Of a DNA stretch of 64,000 nt, positions 21,396 to 34,057 are shown one piece after another (within the stretch, counting starts at the first letter, position 1; every line of letters begins with the position of its first letter). Position numbers and translations under genes: made by a program. Below the pieces are notes generated by a model that searched no databases, was not told the origin of the DNA, and worked only from the letters and a program-made list of their open reading frames with translations. Where the stretch lies: the NCBI GenBank assembly GCA_029641185.1, contig JAPWGK010000001.1, forward strand, positions 1,252,501 through 1,316,500. Reading direction: 5' to 3'. The stretch comes from Pseudofabraea citricarpa (lineage: Eukaryota; Ascomycota; Leotiomycetes; Helotiales; Dermateaceae).

Positions 21396-22065
21396 TTTTA
21401 ATTTTTAGGTGGTGGGGAACTGAACCGGAATTTCGCTGATCTGACATATACAGAGTCGGCCTCAATTAAGATGGATTTGAAAGATAGACAGGAATGAGGA
21501 GGCTGATATATCTTCTAACTATTATTTCAAGCAAGATTGAATCGGAAAGAGCAACCAGAGAATCTTGACTTCGAACCCTCGGTTTGATATATTGAAGATC
21601 TTCTTTCTTTAAATATATATTTAAAGGTGTGTATTTATTACTAGAATTTACGTATGTGATTGTTTTAATGCTTGAGATGGTTAGCTATTTAAGTTCTTAG
21701 CAGGTTCTTAAACCTACGGTGTTAAAAGAAGCGTCTTCTCATTTTCCATACTAGGAAATTCCTGCATTCCTAAATGATATTCACAGCACGAATGGGCTCG
21801 AGAGCTTTGAACTTCAATTACGGACCATTCCAATTTATGATGTATATTCTACCAAGTCATTGGTGTTGCTGGAGACAACTAATACCTAAAATGCAAGGCA
21901 GAAAGTCACGTCTCCCCAAAAAATGTCCCGACCAAGCTCATGTCAGAAGCCCGTTCAAGGCTGGAGAGTATTCATGCGCAACAGCCTAACCAACAACGCC
22001 ATTATCTTCGTTTCTACTCCTCCCCAATAGTATCTAGAGCTTCGGACAGCGGTTGTGCGGTAAAA
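21396..22065. other. AT-rich intergenic region
   Basis: Strongly AT-rich upstream DNA of the CTNNBL1 gene, including an ATATAT tract near 21615. No gene is supported. Confidence 0.5.
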
Positions 22066-24002
22066 ATGGCGAGCCTAGATGATTTATTCAAGGTAAACAA
22101 GGTCTAAGATCCAAGTTCATTCAATCCCATTCTAACCATGTTCAATTGCTCTAGAAACCAGCTCTTCCCAGCAATAAGCGCAAACTAGAAGCTGCACGCG
22201 ATCCCAGTACGATTCCTTCAGCCCGAACATGTCTGCAATTCAAAGAAGCTAATGTTTGAGCAGATGAGATCTACAAATCTGCTAAGCTCGCACCGAATGG
22301 AGATGCGAAGAGCAACGGACGCGCAGCCGCGGTAGAGGAGGAAGGAGAAGATGATGACGATATGGAAGCTGGGCCATCGATGCCACCGCCGGATGACGAA
22401 GAAGAAGAGATCCCCGACGACGATGACGAGGGACGGTTCTTTGGCGGCGGCATAAGCAAAGACGAGAACGAGATCCTCGACTACATGGATGGACAGGAAT
22501 CGGCCGATGCAGCACCCGAGAAGATCGATTCGGCATGGCTGAGGAAGGTCGCGTTGAATTTCGAGAAGCGCATCACGAAGAATAGCGAGCTGCGCGCTAA
22601 GTTTGAGGGCGACCCGCAGAAGTTCATGGGTAGTGAGGCGGATCTGGATGCGGATGTTAAAGCTTTGAGCATTCTTGCCGACCACGCAGAGTTATACGGC
22701 GAGTTTGCGAAGCTGGGTTGCGTGGGCAGCCTGGTAGGCTTGCTGGCACATGAGAATACGGATATTGCAATTGATGCGGTGGAGATCATGAGCGAGTTGA
22801 CGGACGAGGATGTTGAGGTTGAAGAAGAGCAATGGAACGACCTGGTCGATGCAATGATGCAGGCTGATCTCCTGGATCTACTAATCTCAAATTTCTCTCG
22901 ATTCAACGAAGCAAACGACTCGGATCGGTCAGGCGTTTACCATGCACTAAGTCTCCTGGAAAACCTGGCATCGAGACAAGAAATTGCTGAGAAGATTGGT
23001 CAAGATACAGAAGTTCTGAAATGGCTGCTGGAACGGAGCCGAAAGAAGGAATCGCCAGTATCGCAGAATAAACAATACGCTGCAGAGGTCCTCGCTATTT
23101 TATTACAATCATCTACCCCTAACCGCGAGAAGATTTGCGGCCTTGATGGTGTAGATATTCTCTTACAACTACTAGCCACTTATCGAAAACGCGATCCAGT
23201 AAAAGGAAGCGAGGAAGAAGAGTTCGTCGAGAACATATTCGACAGTCTGACATGCCTTGCAGATATCTCAGTGGGGAAGAGTAAATTTCTCGAAGCCGAG
23301 GGCGTCGAGTTATGTCTGATCATGTTGAAGGAAGGGAAGATGAGTAAATCACGAGCTTTAAGATTACTCGACCACGCAATGGGTAATTCAGCAGAAGTGT
23401 GTTCAAAGGTTGTCGAAGCTGCAGGCTTGAAAGTCATATTCGGGATGTTCATGAAGAAGCAGGACGGGAGTAGCACGGAGCATCTCCTCGGGATATTCTC
23501 GTCACTTTTACGTCTACTGCCAGCTAATTCGGCAGAACGGATCCGCACACTGGCGAAATTCGTCGAGAAGGAGTATGAGAAGCTCGAGAAATTGGTCAAG
23601 GTGCGGAGGGAGTATAAAGCCAGGGTGAGCGTGGTAGATGAGGAAATCGGGAGGGAACAGGCTGGCATGGATGCAGAGGAGAAAGAGGACATGGTTGATG
23701 AGTGGCTGTCACGGAGACTGGACGCTGGGTTGTTTTGTCTCCAGACTGCGGATGTGGTGATTGCGTGGTGTATTGCTGAGGATGCAGGGGCGGAGAAGAA
23801 GGTTCGAGGCATCCTGGCTGAAAGGGATGAGGGATTGGATGTTTTGCGGGAGAGTATACAAGGTAAGTCGTCTTTGAGCTTTTAAAAGAGAGCACATGAA
23901 TACTAACAGGTTGCAGAACAACTCGATACAATGACAGGGGAGTCGGAGGAGGAGAAAGAATCAAGGGATATGCTTGGGACTTTAATACAATTTCTCACAT
24001 AA
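22066..24002 (+). CDS. CTNNBL1: Beta-catenin-like protein 1 (CTNNBL1), spliceosome-associated Arm-repeat protein
   Basis: Four exons: 22066-22092 (27 nt), 22155-22206, 22264-23862 and 23917-24002, giving 587 residues. The first exon encodes only MASLDDLFK and the second begins KPALPSNKRK, a basic NLS-like segment of the family N-terminus. A very acidic linker (DDEEEEIPDDDDEGRFFGGG) follows, then an all-helical Arm-like superhelix from about residue 140 to the end. Typical blocks are LGCVGSLVGLLAHENTDIAI, FNEANDSDRSGVYHALSLLE and LRLLDHAMGN. In animals CTNNBL1 associates with the Prp19/CDC5L complex and spliceosome factors in the nucleus; the same is expected here. The last intron acceptor was chosen after a TACTAAC branch so that the family-like tail (DTMTGESEEEKE) stays in frame. 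Confidence 0.93.
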
Positions 24003-24232
24003 AAGCATCGACACAATCACAAATAATAAAAAAGCCCAAAAACACGTTAACATCAAGAATTTCTTATTTGAGAGAAAAAAATAGGGTATATTAGCAAATT
24101 GCCCTCCTAAGCCCCCATAACGTAGTGCAGCAGCGTTTACTTGCTTGAAAAAAACCACGAGAACCACGGGGCCGTCAAAAGATATCATACACGCTCATCC
24201 ACCTCCCCTGGACTCATGTACGACACAGACAT

Positions 24233-24891
24233 CTAAGCATTCTGCTTCTGGATATCAGCCTCAGCGCCACGCTGCTGCGTCTTTCCTGTATCATGCTGCT
24301 CCTGAGCCTTGATCTGCGCGTCTCGATCGCCCGTAATACCCGCAACGGCACCGCCCACGGCACCAGTAACACGGTTGGCGACACCCGAGCCGAGATCACT
24401 CAGCTGGCCCTGAGCCTCCTGGCCTTTACCCTCTGCATTCTGCTGGGCGCCTGCTCTCTTGAGATCCTAACCATGGCGTATTAGCGAAGAACAAATAAAA
24501 GCAAAAGCGGGTGATAAAACATACCTCTGAACCGACTAATCCTCCAACAGCCTCCTTGGCGCTCCCGACCGTCTGGTTCCATGAACCTTCCGTTCGGTTT
24601 GGATCGTCTTTCGTGATGGCACCCGAGCTGGATGCGGAGAAGGGACCAGCTTTGACTGCTGCGTGCGAGGCGTCGTGCTCCAGTTCGGCCTTGTCTTTCT
24701 TGAGCTCTCCTTCGTTCTGTTTACTTCTCGTCAGCTCGTGATCTTCTTCATCTTCTGCACAAACGAAGGAGGTGGGTTGGAAAATTCACCTTGTCTCCAG
24801 CACTTCCTGTAAGACTGCCTAGTGCAGATTGTACCGTTCCCGTGGCGGTATCAATGTATGATTGGAGGGTGGAGGTGTTCTTGTCAGACAT
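24233..24891 (-). CDS. CsbD-like stress-response protein (Hmp1-type)
   Basis: Three exons, 24790-24891, 24525-24716 and 24233-24466, all joined in phase 0, give 175 residues. The protein is small, hydrophilic and rich in Ala, Gly, Lys, Glu and Gln, without Cys or a signal peptide. Repeated elements such as GSWNQTVGSAKEAVGGLVG and NAEGKGQEAQGQLSDLGSG match the CsbD/YjbJ style, followed by a glycine-rich GVANRVTGAVGGAVAGITGD segment. Fungal relatives include the protein described as a mismatched-base-pair and cruciform-DNA recognition protein (Hmp1). Bacterial members are induced by general stress. A DNA-binding or LEA-like protective role is plausible but not shown by sequence. The 3' end lies 230 bp from the convergent CTNNBL1 stop. 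Confidence 0.82.
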
Positions 24892-25580
24892 GGTCGATTA
24901 GTTGTTTTGGTTGAACTTGTTTGTTGTTTTGGTTTGTGGGAATGTCTCTTGATGAGCTGAGATTCGATGTTTGATGCTGGTGGAAAAGAATGAAAACAAG
25001 TGGGAGGAAGGAGCTCTTTATATAGTCAACAAAAATCCTGAAGATTCACTGGACGACGCGATGTCTTCTGGTGGTGTCTAGACAAGCCAAGGTTGGACCC
25101 CTATGACGATGTAACTGACATCATACCCCTCCACGCTTCTTTCAGCCTTGTGGATGAACCGAGGCCAGAGCTGAATCGAAAAGATTCGCCATCTGGTCAC
25201 GAATACTCGTCAGTCGAAACATCTAGACTCTAGAATGTTTTGAGAAAAGCAAATAGAGAGACATGGTTGCGTCATTGTGCTCTTTCTCGCAAAAACTGTT
25301 TTGATTTGTCTTTCATTATTAAAGTTGCAATGAGCTGTACGTGAGCTATCGCATCACCTGATCTATGTAAGTCTCTTCGCACCTATGGAATTCGTTAGGT
25401 CATGCCCAGGTGCTCTACCCATCATCTAGGGGAGCTCATAATTTGTATACCAAAAACAAAACGCCAAATGCAGTGTGGTGCAAATCCATACCGCCATACC
25501 AAAAAGCCACGCCTCCCATTCCCTTCCCGTTGCAACCGAGGCCCAATCATACAGAGAACTCCCGTTCTGGTCCAAACTTC
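24892..25580. other. Promoter of CsbD-like gene / 3' region of oxysterol-binding protein gene
   Basis: Same-direction spacer on the minus strand; the plus-strand ORFs continuing to 25994 are antisense to the lipid-transfer gene. Nothing else is supported. Confidence 0.45.
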
Positions 25581-26901
25581 TCAAACGAAGACCCCAGAGT
25601 CAGATCGATCTCTAACCTTCTCTTCATCCCAGACCCAGAAGCCCGCTCCGTGACCAACCATATCACCTTCAATGCTCTTAATACCCTTGGCGAGCTTTTC
25701 AGCAGCAGGATCGCTCTCGATCTTCTTAAAGTATCGGCGCTGGAATTCTCTCCCTTCTGCTTTCTCTTGTCGTCTCAGCTCTCTTTGGGCGTTCTCGATC
25801 TTGGATTTCTCTTGTCCGACAGCAAAGATATCTCCTGCGTCGATAGCTGCAGCCACATGTTGCCAGGCCTTGCGAGATTCCATGGGTCCTTGCTTCTCAA
25901 TAGGCGCGATACTGAGTGGTGTTCGGGTAAGGGTATTAGCGTCAAAGATTGTAGTCTCCTTCGTTCTCGTGTTCTTGATAGTCATGGCACATGACCATTG
26001 TCCGTCTATAGTATAGAGAGCATTCTCTGGGTTGTCGTCGTGGAAGAGTTTAGCATTGAAAGAATTCTTGGATCCTCCTATCCAACCCTTTCCTGAATAG
26101 TCGATCTGTGCTGTATAGCCGGATGAACTTCGAATTGCTGATGATCCGCTTAATTCGGTAACAATCGATCCCGTAAGAATGCCTTCTAGATGCATTTTCG
26201 GCATCGTGATTAAATAGTCTTCATTATACTCATCAATATGCAACATAGCATAACCTTTTCTTTCGATATGAACAGTGCCGGAGAAATACGCTTTTGGTGA
26301 AATGTGGCCTTGTAACTAGTCCACAGTTAGATTTCGCATTAAGGTAGACGAGAACGAAACATACCCGGACTCCATGTTGGTTATTCCATACTTTGAAAGC
26401 AGTTGCTGGCGGATGATGGCTGACTTGCTCAGTGACGAGTTTAGTAGTTCCTGCAGCATCCTCCCATTTCCCCAGGAAGACCTCTCCTAAGAAAGGGTTC
26501 AATGGCTTCATCTTCTTCTTCCTGCCCGCCTCATCTTTGCTATTATGCTGCTCCTTCAACGTACTCAAGAACCATCTTAGGACAAGCAATGCACGCTTTT
26601 CGGGGTCAGGCTCATTAGCGGGAGCCACTAGTAGTGAGGGGTGCTCGGCCCAGTATGTGGAGTATTCCGTGAGTGATGTCGTAGATAGGAGGAATGGCGG
26701 TGCCGTCAGCGATGAGAGGTCACCTTTGAAAGATGCTATTGACTATTGAGCGTTAGTTTGATCCCGCCTTTCAATAAAACACTGCTTCCATCTTACCTTG
26801 AGGAACTGAAACCATGCATTCTTCTGTTGGGGAGCGACCTTAAACTCTTCGGATTTAGAACTGACAGGCGTACACTTCGACGCTTTAGACATGGTTGCCA
26901 T
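25581..26901 (-). CDS. KES1: Oxysterol-binding protein, Osh4/Kes1 type (lipid transfer)
   Basis: Three exons, 26797-26901, 26365-26742 and 25581-26315, joined in phase 0, give 405 residues, close to yeast Osh4/Kes1 (434). The family signature EQVSHHPP is complete at residues 140-147, preceded by MKPLNPFLGEVFLGKWE and followed by HISPKAYFSGTVHI. A lid-like N-terminus (KNAWFQFLKSIASFKGDLSS) is split by the first intron. There is no PH, ankyrin or FFAT region, so it is a short-type ORP. Such proteins exchange sterol and PI4P between membranes at the Golgi. The C-terminal RRQEKAEGREFQRRYFKKIE helix is typical. The start is placed at the Met before SKASKC; a Met three codons later is an alternative. 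Confidence 0.93.
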
Positions 26902-28545
26902 GGCGTCTATACTATCTGACTCGCGTCTACAGACAAACAAGAAAGTCTAGATTTGATGGTAGTTGGGAAAACAATAATAAAAATATTGAAGCGATGCGAT
27001 GCGAGAAAGAAGAGAAAAGGATATAAATCGGTGTGCAGTACAGTAGGAAAGTGAAGCAATAGTGTGAGGTTTGGGAAGGAGGATAAGAAGTACACAACCA
27101 CTTTCTGTAACCTGATGAGAAACTTCAGATGGAGGACCCAAACATAGCGCTGGGCCATGGGCCCCTGATATTAATAGTGCGTGCGCGGAGCCTGAGATAC
27201 CTCTCCTAGGGCCAACTGTGACGATGCGCGTTCCAGAATGGCCATGGTTAACCTTCTCACCGACCATTACGCCCGCAATAACATCGGGTCCTCAAAGTGC
27301 CGGAGCATGAGCCACGAAGAAAGGAGAATCTTTGATGCATCGAGCATGTGAAAGCTGAAAGCCTGAGGTCCAGGTGAGAAGAGGCATAGCGGCTGCGGGA
27401 GCGACGACTCCACATTGGCACTCCAGACAAATGAAGAGCCACCATTGACGCGGCCGTACAGGATCGCCTCTCACTCAGCGAGCGAGGAGGCTATCCATCA
27501 GTCCTGGTGTCATCTGCAAAGCACTTCATTCGGCAGCTGTGCATACGTACGTACGTTAGATTGTGAGTGCAACTGCTGTACGGACGTAGTTTAGTGGTGG
27601 CTCCCATTAGCCAGGGGGAGAGATGATGATGTGCTTTGTATGTGGGGGCAGCTTGGTTTGAGAAACACGGTACAGTACGGTAACATGCGATGCAGGTCGA
27701 GCTCGTTTGTCACTTGGAGATCTTGAGATCTTTCCCAGGGTCCTCTTGGTGGCAGTGTTTCCACAGCCCAATCAATTCCCTTCCGATACGGCAAGAAAGT
27801 TCTTCGGCCTGAAGTTTGAGCAATTGACAAAGTCAACCGATGGATGGAGGATTTGCAGGCAAGAAAGTAATTCAGATGTTATTTATTTTAGGTTTGCTGA
27901 TGTCTCCAGTCAACCAGTCACGGAGCTCGGAATACGGCCTAGAGTTCCCCTCTTCCCAGCCTTTTCCACGGGGACCAATGAACCAGTTCCACGATATGTT
28001 CGTAGGGCTCTGTGTGCTCTCGGGTCCAATCAGGTCGTTGTGTTCGCGATATTATCTTATGTTATCGTGATAAGTCTGCCGGGACTCAGGTTGGAGGGCT
28101 TGGTGATGTGTCCAGCTAAGTAGCGGCAAAGCCAATCGCCCACCCATTCTTCAATACGGGAGGAGCTTGGACAATACTTTAAATTCATAACTATCAGCTT
28201 GATCAACGACCATTGTCAAGCAGGCTATGCTCACCAACACCAATCACTCATCTCCCAATACGACAGAAGGACCAGGTCGGGAATCTTTGATCCTGGTGGA
28301 TTGAAACGGATCATCTCTATCGACTACTAATACAAGTTCTTTGGGTATCTAGTAATAATATAAGAAAGAAGAGAAGAAAGCCATCGCACAGAGAATCCAT
28401 CGAGCCCCTCTTTGCCAATCCATCCCATAACGCCAATTCCTGAGTCTTCAAGTGAGCGGGCTCGTTCTTCGCCTTTTCCTTCTTGAATTTATCATCGCTT
28501 CAAACATTAAAGTATACAATTCGTAACACGTATAGTTCCCCACGC
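26902..28545. other. Intergenic region
   Basis: 1.6 kb on the 5' side of the lipid-transfer gene. It contains short ACGTACGTACG and GTACAGTACGGTA tracts near 27550 and 27670. ORFs reach 138 codons on the plus strand (27707-28123) but none carries a recognisable domain. Confidence 0.45.
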
Positions 28546-29094
28546 CTACAACGAAACATCTTCGCTTCGTCTCCGCTCGCAGCTCCGACTCTTGCAACTT
28601 TTGAGTTCCTGCTCGGTATCGAGAAGTCGAGTCTGCACCCACATCCGGTATCTCTTATCGTTTTTGACGCTCTCACAGTTGAGTAACTCGGTCAAGGTCG
28701 TCTTGATCTGCTGATTGACGTTCTTTAATTTGGTTTCGTCTTCATGGATCAAGCCGAGCGTATTCTGGTCCATCGGAGCAGGCATTGAGAATCTCCTGCT
28801 TCGTGGTGTGGCGTGTGATGGTGAAGCCATGCTTCCACCACGTACGTGATGACGGAAGTTGGGAGAAGACGAGGTGTAGAAACCATCCTCGGATGATTGT
28901 GAGGATGAGAAAGAACCTCCTCTGATCCGATCGGGTGATCCATCTGGGGATGTAGCTGCCGTGTCGGATTCGGCCGGCATAATCTCATTGAGATGTCTCT
29001 GAAGAGCATCGTGTTGCGAGTGAAGAAGAAGGTATTTCTGAAGGGTGAATGCCCTCTCGGGTGATTTCTGAGTTGGATTCGACATAATGGACAT
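28546..29094 (-). CDS. Conserved small Ser-rich protein, unknown function
   Basis: Single-exon ORF of 182 residues. Two ordered ends flank a Ser/Gly-rich middle. The N-terminal helix reads SPERAFTLQKYLLLHSQHDALQRHLNEI, and the C-terminal part has a helical segment LKNVNQQIKTTLTELLNCES followed by KRYRMWVQTRLLDTEQELK. The middle carries RGGSFSSSQSSEDGF and RSRRFSMPAP, with likely kinase sites of the RRxS type. I recall close relatives of the terminal segments in many Pezizomycotina but no assigned function. No signal peptide or membrane segment is present. A second Met three residues in is an alternative start. Confidence 0.72.
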   Translation of the reverse strand: MSIMSNPTQKSPERAFTLQKYLLLHSQHDALQRHLNEIMPAESDTAATSPDGSPDRIRGGSFSSSQSSEDGFYTSSSPNFRHHVRGGSMASPSHATPRSRRFSMPAPMDQNTLGLIHEDETKLKNVNQQIKTTLTELLNCESVKNDKRYRMWVQTRLLDTEQELKSCKSRSCERRRSEDVSL

Positions 29095-30878
29095 GATGGC
29101 AATCGTTAAGTGAGGGGAAGTTGAGTTGTGTTATATGGTGCTTCGAGCCGAAGCTGTAGAGCTCGAAACAAGCTAAGCAAGTTGCGTTTGGATTGGTGGT
29201 TTGGGGGTAGCGTGCATCAATAGCAGCTATCGAATCATGGGGGCCGTCTGAGAGCGCCGGGTATGCTTCTTTGTGGGATAAAAGTAGTATCGGTACGGTA
29301 AGGCACGAGGCTTGAGTTGCTAGAAGTATTGGGATGAATGAAAGCAGAAGCTGATTCCGCAAACAGGTCCGAGTCTTTGATATATGGCAATCTGTGCCCT
29401 TCGCTTGCACCTGGCCAATATAATTGTGCGTGACGTATATAAGAAGCTTTCACCCCCAAAAAGCAAATCGGGGAAGTGCCCTGCTTCTCAAGACGCGCAT
29501 CCAAGGGTCTTGGGGCTGCTAAAGCAAGGAAGCTGTGGCTTGACCCACGTCGTCTGCCCGTCGACGGGAGTGCCATTGGTCATTTCATCTGGAACAGCGG
29601 GTGAGTTGTAAGACGCCGTGGGAGGGTGTGGCTAATTGACTCTGTCCAAGAATTTGTGATCTACGATTTTTGTGGGTAGGTTCGGCGACCCCATTCCGAC
29701 GGCTGGCATGGTTGGGTTGATCTGTTCCTGCGCATCTGGTCTGTGTGAGGGAGTGAGGTCTGTGTGTGCGCGTATGTTGTGGCATTGTGTGGCTGCACGA
29801 TGGGAAAGTTCTCCAGGAGCGACATGGTACTACAGTCACCCCAGAAGTGCCTAGAGTCCAGCCACCGGACCACGCCCCGAGACGCGACTTTGTGCTGTGG
29901 CGTCATGGCTTCACCATCAGGTTTTAGACTGGGGATCGATCAGTAAATGTGCCCTCTCTGAAACAGAAACAAGTCATCGTCGTGGGCCAACCTCGTGTTC
30001 TTTGTCTGCTATCGTGATTCCCCTCTTTGGGTGTAATGGTTTTATGCTTTCTTGCCCACTGTAAACGACTCATGTGTGGCCATCTCACTTGATTTTGCTT
30101 GTTTTTGCCTCCTCCAAGGACTCCAAGAAGAGATGAAAGAGTGTGAAACGGAACCTTCTTACCTCTTGTTATGGCACCAACTATGGACTCAATGGCCTCT
30201 TAAACTCCCTCTTTGGGGTTGTGCTGATTGGAGGAAGAGGGAAAGCCCGTGAAGTCACACCTAATGTAAGCAGGTTCGTTGGCTGTCTCTCAGCCTTATC
30301 CACCCACTCACAGACACCATGACGATCTAGAAGACCAGAAGCGTTTAATTATTATTATTATTAGATGATATGCACATGAGCGGAGGTCAACTCCTCTAAT
30401 CACCCACTCTCTTGCAACCGTGCATAGGAGCCAGATTCGATACCAAATATCTTCAAAGTCTTACGTCTCCAGCTATTCTCGCTAAGGCTAGATGATCACA
30501 TTATTACAAGTCACCAAGGCAGCCCCCGGAGGTCGCTCCTATCAGATATGTAGCATGACAGCTTTCTCCAACCACACGGTACCAAGAATGTGACTCGTGC
30601 TTGTCGGGGAGTCGCTTCAGGCATCTTTTCTCGAGATCGACATACCTAGAATAATCACACAAAGAAAACAGTGGAGAACGGTGACGTTATGCCCGTAACA
30701 TCACAATCAAATCAATGTCAACAGCCCCTCCGTGATTCAAATCGCTGTCCTTTGCTGTATCTCTATCTATCTGTGCGCCTGGGAAGTACAACCCTGATAA
30801 CGAAAATACACAGGCCCCAATTTTTGCCTCCCCTTTTCCCATGTCTCTCTCCGACCCTTTTTCGTTCGCTTCGACGCC
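29095..30878. other. Intergenic region
   Basis: 1.8 kb between two minus-strand genes. It includes an ATTATT tract at 30345-30363. Several ORFs under 115 codons lack coding features. Confidence 0.45.
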
Positions 30879-32445
30879 TTAGTTCCGTGAAAAATCCACG
30901 TTACGCTCCTGGCAGTACTTCTCGACCTCTTTCGTCAAGGTATCACGTTGCACGTAGCTGGCATCCATGATATCCTGGCAATTAGGCAGAGCCTTATCAC
31001 CATTCTCCCAGATCTCAACCATAGCATCCAACACGGCAAAAAGCTGATTTGGTAACCATGTCACAATAGGACTTCCTCCTGTAGCAACAGGGTGGCTGGT
31101 CTTCTTCAAGATGTACTCACGAGTGAAACACCAATGACGCCAGCGGAAGTCACGGACTTGGTTTAGTGCGTGGAGGTAAAGAGCAGCAGAAGATGGTTGC
31201 TGTTGTGCGTACCACTTTAGGTTGATGGATGACGAGCGTTGCTTGACATACTCAAGAAATTCTCGATGGTTACCAGGCCTATAGGAGCGGAAATCCTGCA
31301 GGATGCTGGTAAGAGGCGTGTCTGGCATAGTAATATTGAGCAGGTTATCGCAAAGTGGGATCTAGATATTTTTATTAGTTGCGAATATATGGAGGTGGGT
31401 TAGGGAGTGACTAACCATGCTATCATTAGCACCTGATTCGCCACGGAATGACAGAGGCTCTTCAGAGACACCTTCATATACCACGCCATGCGGGAACATG
31501 GACTGACTTGTAATGCCGAAGATGAATGTTCGAAATGATGTATAATCTCCTGGCTTACTCTTTCCCCACATACCTCGCAACGAGTCAATTTCAGGCGCCT
31601 GATATGGAGTAGGGAAGGTAAAAGAGAAATTCGGGACTCACTCTCCATAACTTTGTTGACCTTGATCATACTTTGCACAACCTTGCTCATGCCTACGTCA
31701 AACTCCTCTCTCTTGTTCTCGGAGCATGAATCCAAAGCTGACACTACACCATCCACAAGCGGTCCTGAGTTCTGAACCATATCAACGTGAACAAGAACGA
31801 AGCCTGCCTCAGAGGATGTTGGGTCTAGACCATGTTCGAAAGCACGGATAAGACGCAAGTTACTGTACTCAAGTCCAGCCTTTGGATCTTCAAGGCGATA
31901 GTTGAACAGTGCATATGAACCCGCATATTCCATGAATGGTTTGAAACCAGCACTGGTAAGTGTCAGTCATGCTTATGGCCTGTGACGTGTCCAACTTACA
32001 GCTCAGCACATCTGGAAATAGGCAGAGAGATCATGGATGGTAGTGTCTGTCTTCCAAGTCCGTATTGCTCGCCCTTCATGAATCTCTCGTGGCATGGCTC
32101 CAGCAAATAAGCGGATGCCAAGAAAGAGTAGTCACGGTAAAGAGCATTCTGCAGAGGCAGGTTGTCTTTGTACTTCTCGATGGCGCTGGTGAGGTCTGGT
32201 AGTTCCTTCAAGACTGTCTCGCCGAGAGTTGCGGATGCTAACAGGCCAGGTGTGCCATCTAGTGTTTTGATGGGCATCCGTGACAGGATTGATTCGAGGA
32301 TATCGAACTCTGATGGCAACTTGACGATTGGTTCTTGACGTGGTAAAAAACCCCGAGTGGTCGAGACCATGAAGGCAGGGAGGGTTGTATCATCTGGCTT
32401 TGTGTCATGGAGCACATTGAAGGAGATAGGGCCCGCAGAACCCAT
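30879..32445 (-). CDS. BNA2: Indoleamine 2,3-dioxygenase (kynurenine pathway)
   Basis: Four exons, 32000-32445, 31642-31952, 31416-31573 and 30879-31361, give 465 residues. It is a heme enzyme that opens the indole ring of L-tryptophan to N-formylkynurenine, the first step of de novo NAD synthesis or tryptophan breakdown. The family core is clear: GDYTSFRTFIFGITSQSMFP, then the substrate-side block SFRGESGANDSM, and RWRHWCFTREYI, whose His381 corresponds to the proximal heme ligand. The following HPVATGGSP is the ATGG loop. The Pro-rich N-terminal segment FMVSTTRGFLPRQEP is also typical. Filamentous fungi often carry two or three IDO paralogues (alpha, beta, gamma); which one this is cannot be told without a tree. 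No organelle signal is obvious, so it is probably cytosolic. Confidence 0.94.
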
Positions 32446-34057
32446 GGTGAAGAAGTAAGATGAAGAAGATTGAAGTCTTTGGAGAGAGGTGCAGAGGATG
32501 GGGATTAACGGTAAAGGGTTTGTGGGCTTGATGGTTTTCGAATATGGGAGAAAGAGAAAGGATTGTGTGCGAAACTGCGAAAATCTGGGTTTATATGGCG
32601 AGTGGCCGGAATGAAATCCGGCCTCTTCAACACATTCCGGCCTCAAGGAGGATTTTATGACCTTGATAAGTTTAACTCAATGTCCACTCGCAGGATTCTC
32701 TTTGATAAGAGGTCATTCTGAGTGGTTCAACCTCAACACCTATTACCATCTCGACTATGTCATCTCCAGCTTTGAAGACGATGTATAGAATCATGTAACA
32801 TGGCAGCTATGCCACAAATCACAGAAGCAGGAACGCAGAAAATCACACGGGGGAGACAACGAACACATGGGCCACTCAGGGAGCTATCAGAGGGCCATAA
32901 GAAGTCAAAATAGATATCTCTTCGTTGTTCTGTTGTCGCAGAGCAATTCATGAAGTTGGAGAAGCTATTCCCAGAACCCTTGATCATCTGGGCTCTCATT
33001 GGCCTGGCCGGAAGGACACCGCAGTGGAGGTGCTACGATGCCTTCGGTCGACCCGACAAAGAAAGTTTCGGCTGGCCACTATCATCCGACAATGTCCGAC
33101 AGCACTGTCACAGTTGTACACCGACCTTGTGTGTTTTCACCTTGTGCAATGCAATGATGCGTGTCGAGTCGAGTGTTGAGTGATGGGGAAGAAGTGAGGA
33201 AGAGAGGAAGAGCTTTTTCGCTTAGCTACGGTACTCTCTGCTCTCTTTTCCTAGCATCATCTAAATCTTTACCTGCGTCAATGTCTGTGTTGACTCTTCT
33301 TTTCTTTCTTTAGAATATGCAATTTAGCTATCAGATTTACTTGGTCTGCTGAGCACAAGAGCATCTGCTATGTTAAGAACTCATTATTCGTGGTTCACAT
33401 GGTCCATCAAGGTACGTGGCAGAAGCAAGGCGAGGCACCGCTCACTCACTCTGTTAGCGAGCAATCTACGTCCAACAGAACATACAAATGGTGCTGCTAT
33501 CTGGACTCTAAGAATACCAGACACCAGAATGCGACATGGTTCTTCGCATTTATTTACTCAAAAAAGTCAAGCTTCCTAACACAGAGCAACCGGGAACCAA
33601 GTAGTATCAACCGATGTCGAGCGGGAACTGAAGGTGTGCGGGCCGAGAAAAGGTCACGCGCAGGCAAAGCAAACAACATCGAGCGCAACCATGCATCTCA
33701 GCCTCTTGACTGCATCTTGGGGCTTCCAAGAACCCCACGAGCCTCTCACAGCGGATCTGACAACACCATCATGCACATCTTTGCACCTATCAGCCAATGG
33801 CGTAGTATCTCATGCGAGTGCATATCAGCTTCATAGCCTTACACGACAGATTGGGGAGAGGTGAAGCCACCCTCTTGCGATGAGTCTGTTATCGTGCAGA
33901 TGTATGTCAGCATTGGATAATATGTAAGGTTTGCTTTTTCTCTATTTCAATTCTTCTTCTCCCACTGTCTGAAAGCTGTTGATGCTTAATGCATTGCTCG
34001 CTCTGTGGACATTGCTAGCAGAGCATTCCAGACTCTAAGAGAGTCACCAAGTTCAAT
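32446..34057. other. Divergent intergenic region
   Basis: 1.6 kb between the minus-strand IDO gene and the plus-strand Cys-rich membrane protein. ORFs are short and overlap on both strands. I support no gene here. Confidence 0.45.

Noticed and set aside
27707..28123. 138-codon plus-strand ORF
   Set aside because: No recognisable domain and no splice structure or composition typical of the neighbouring genes.
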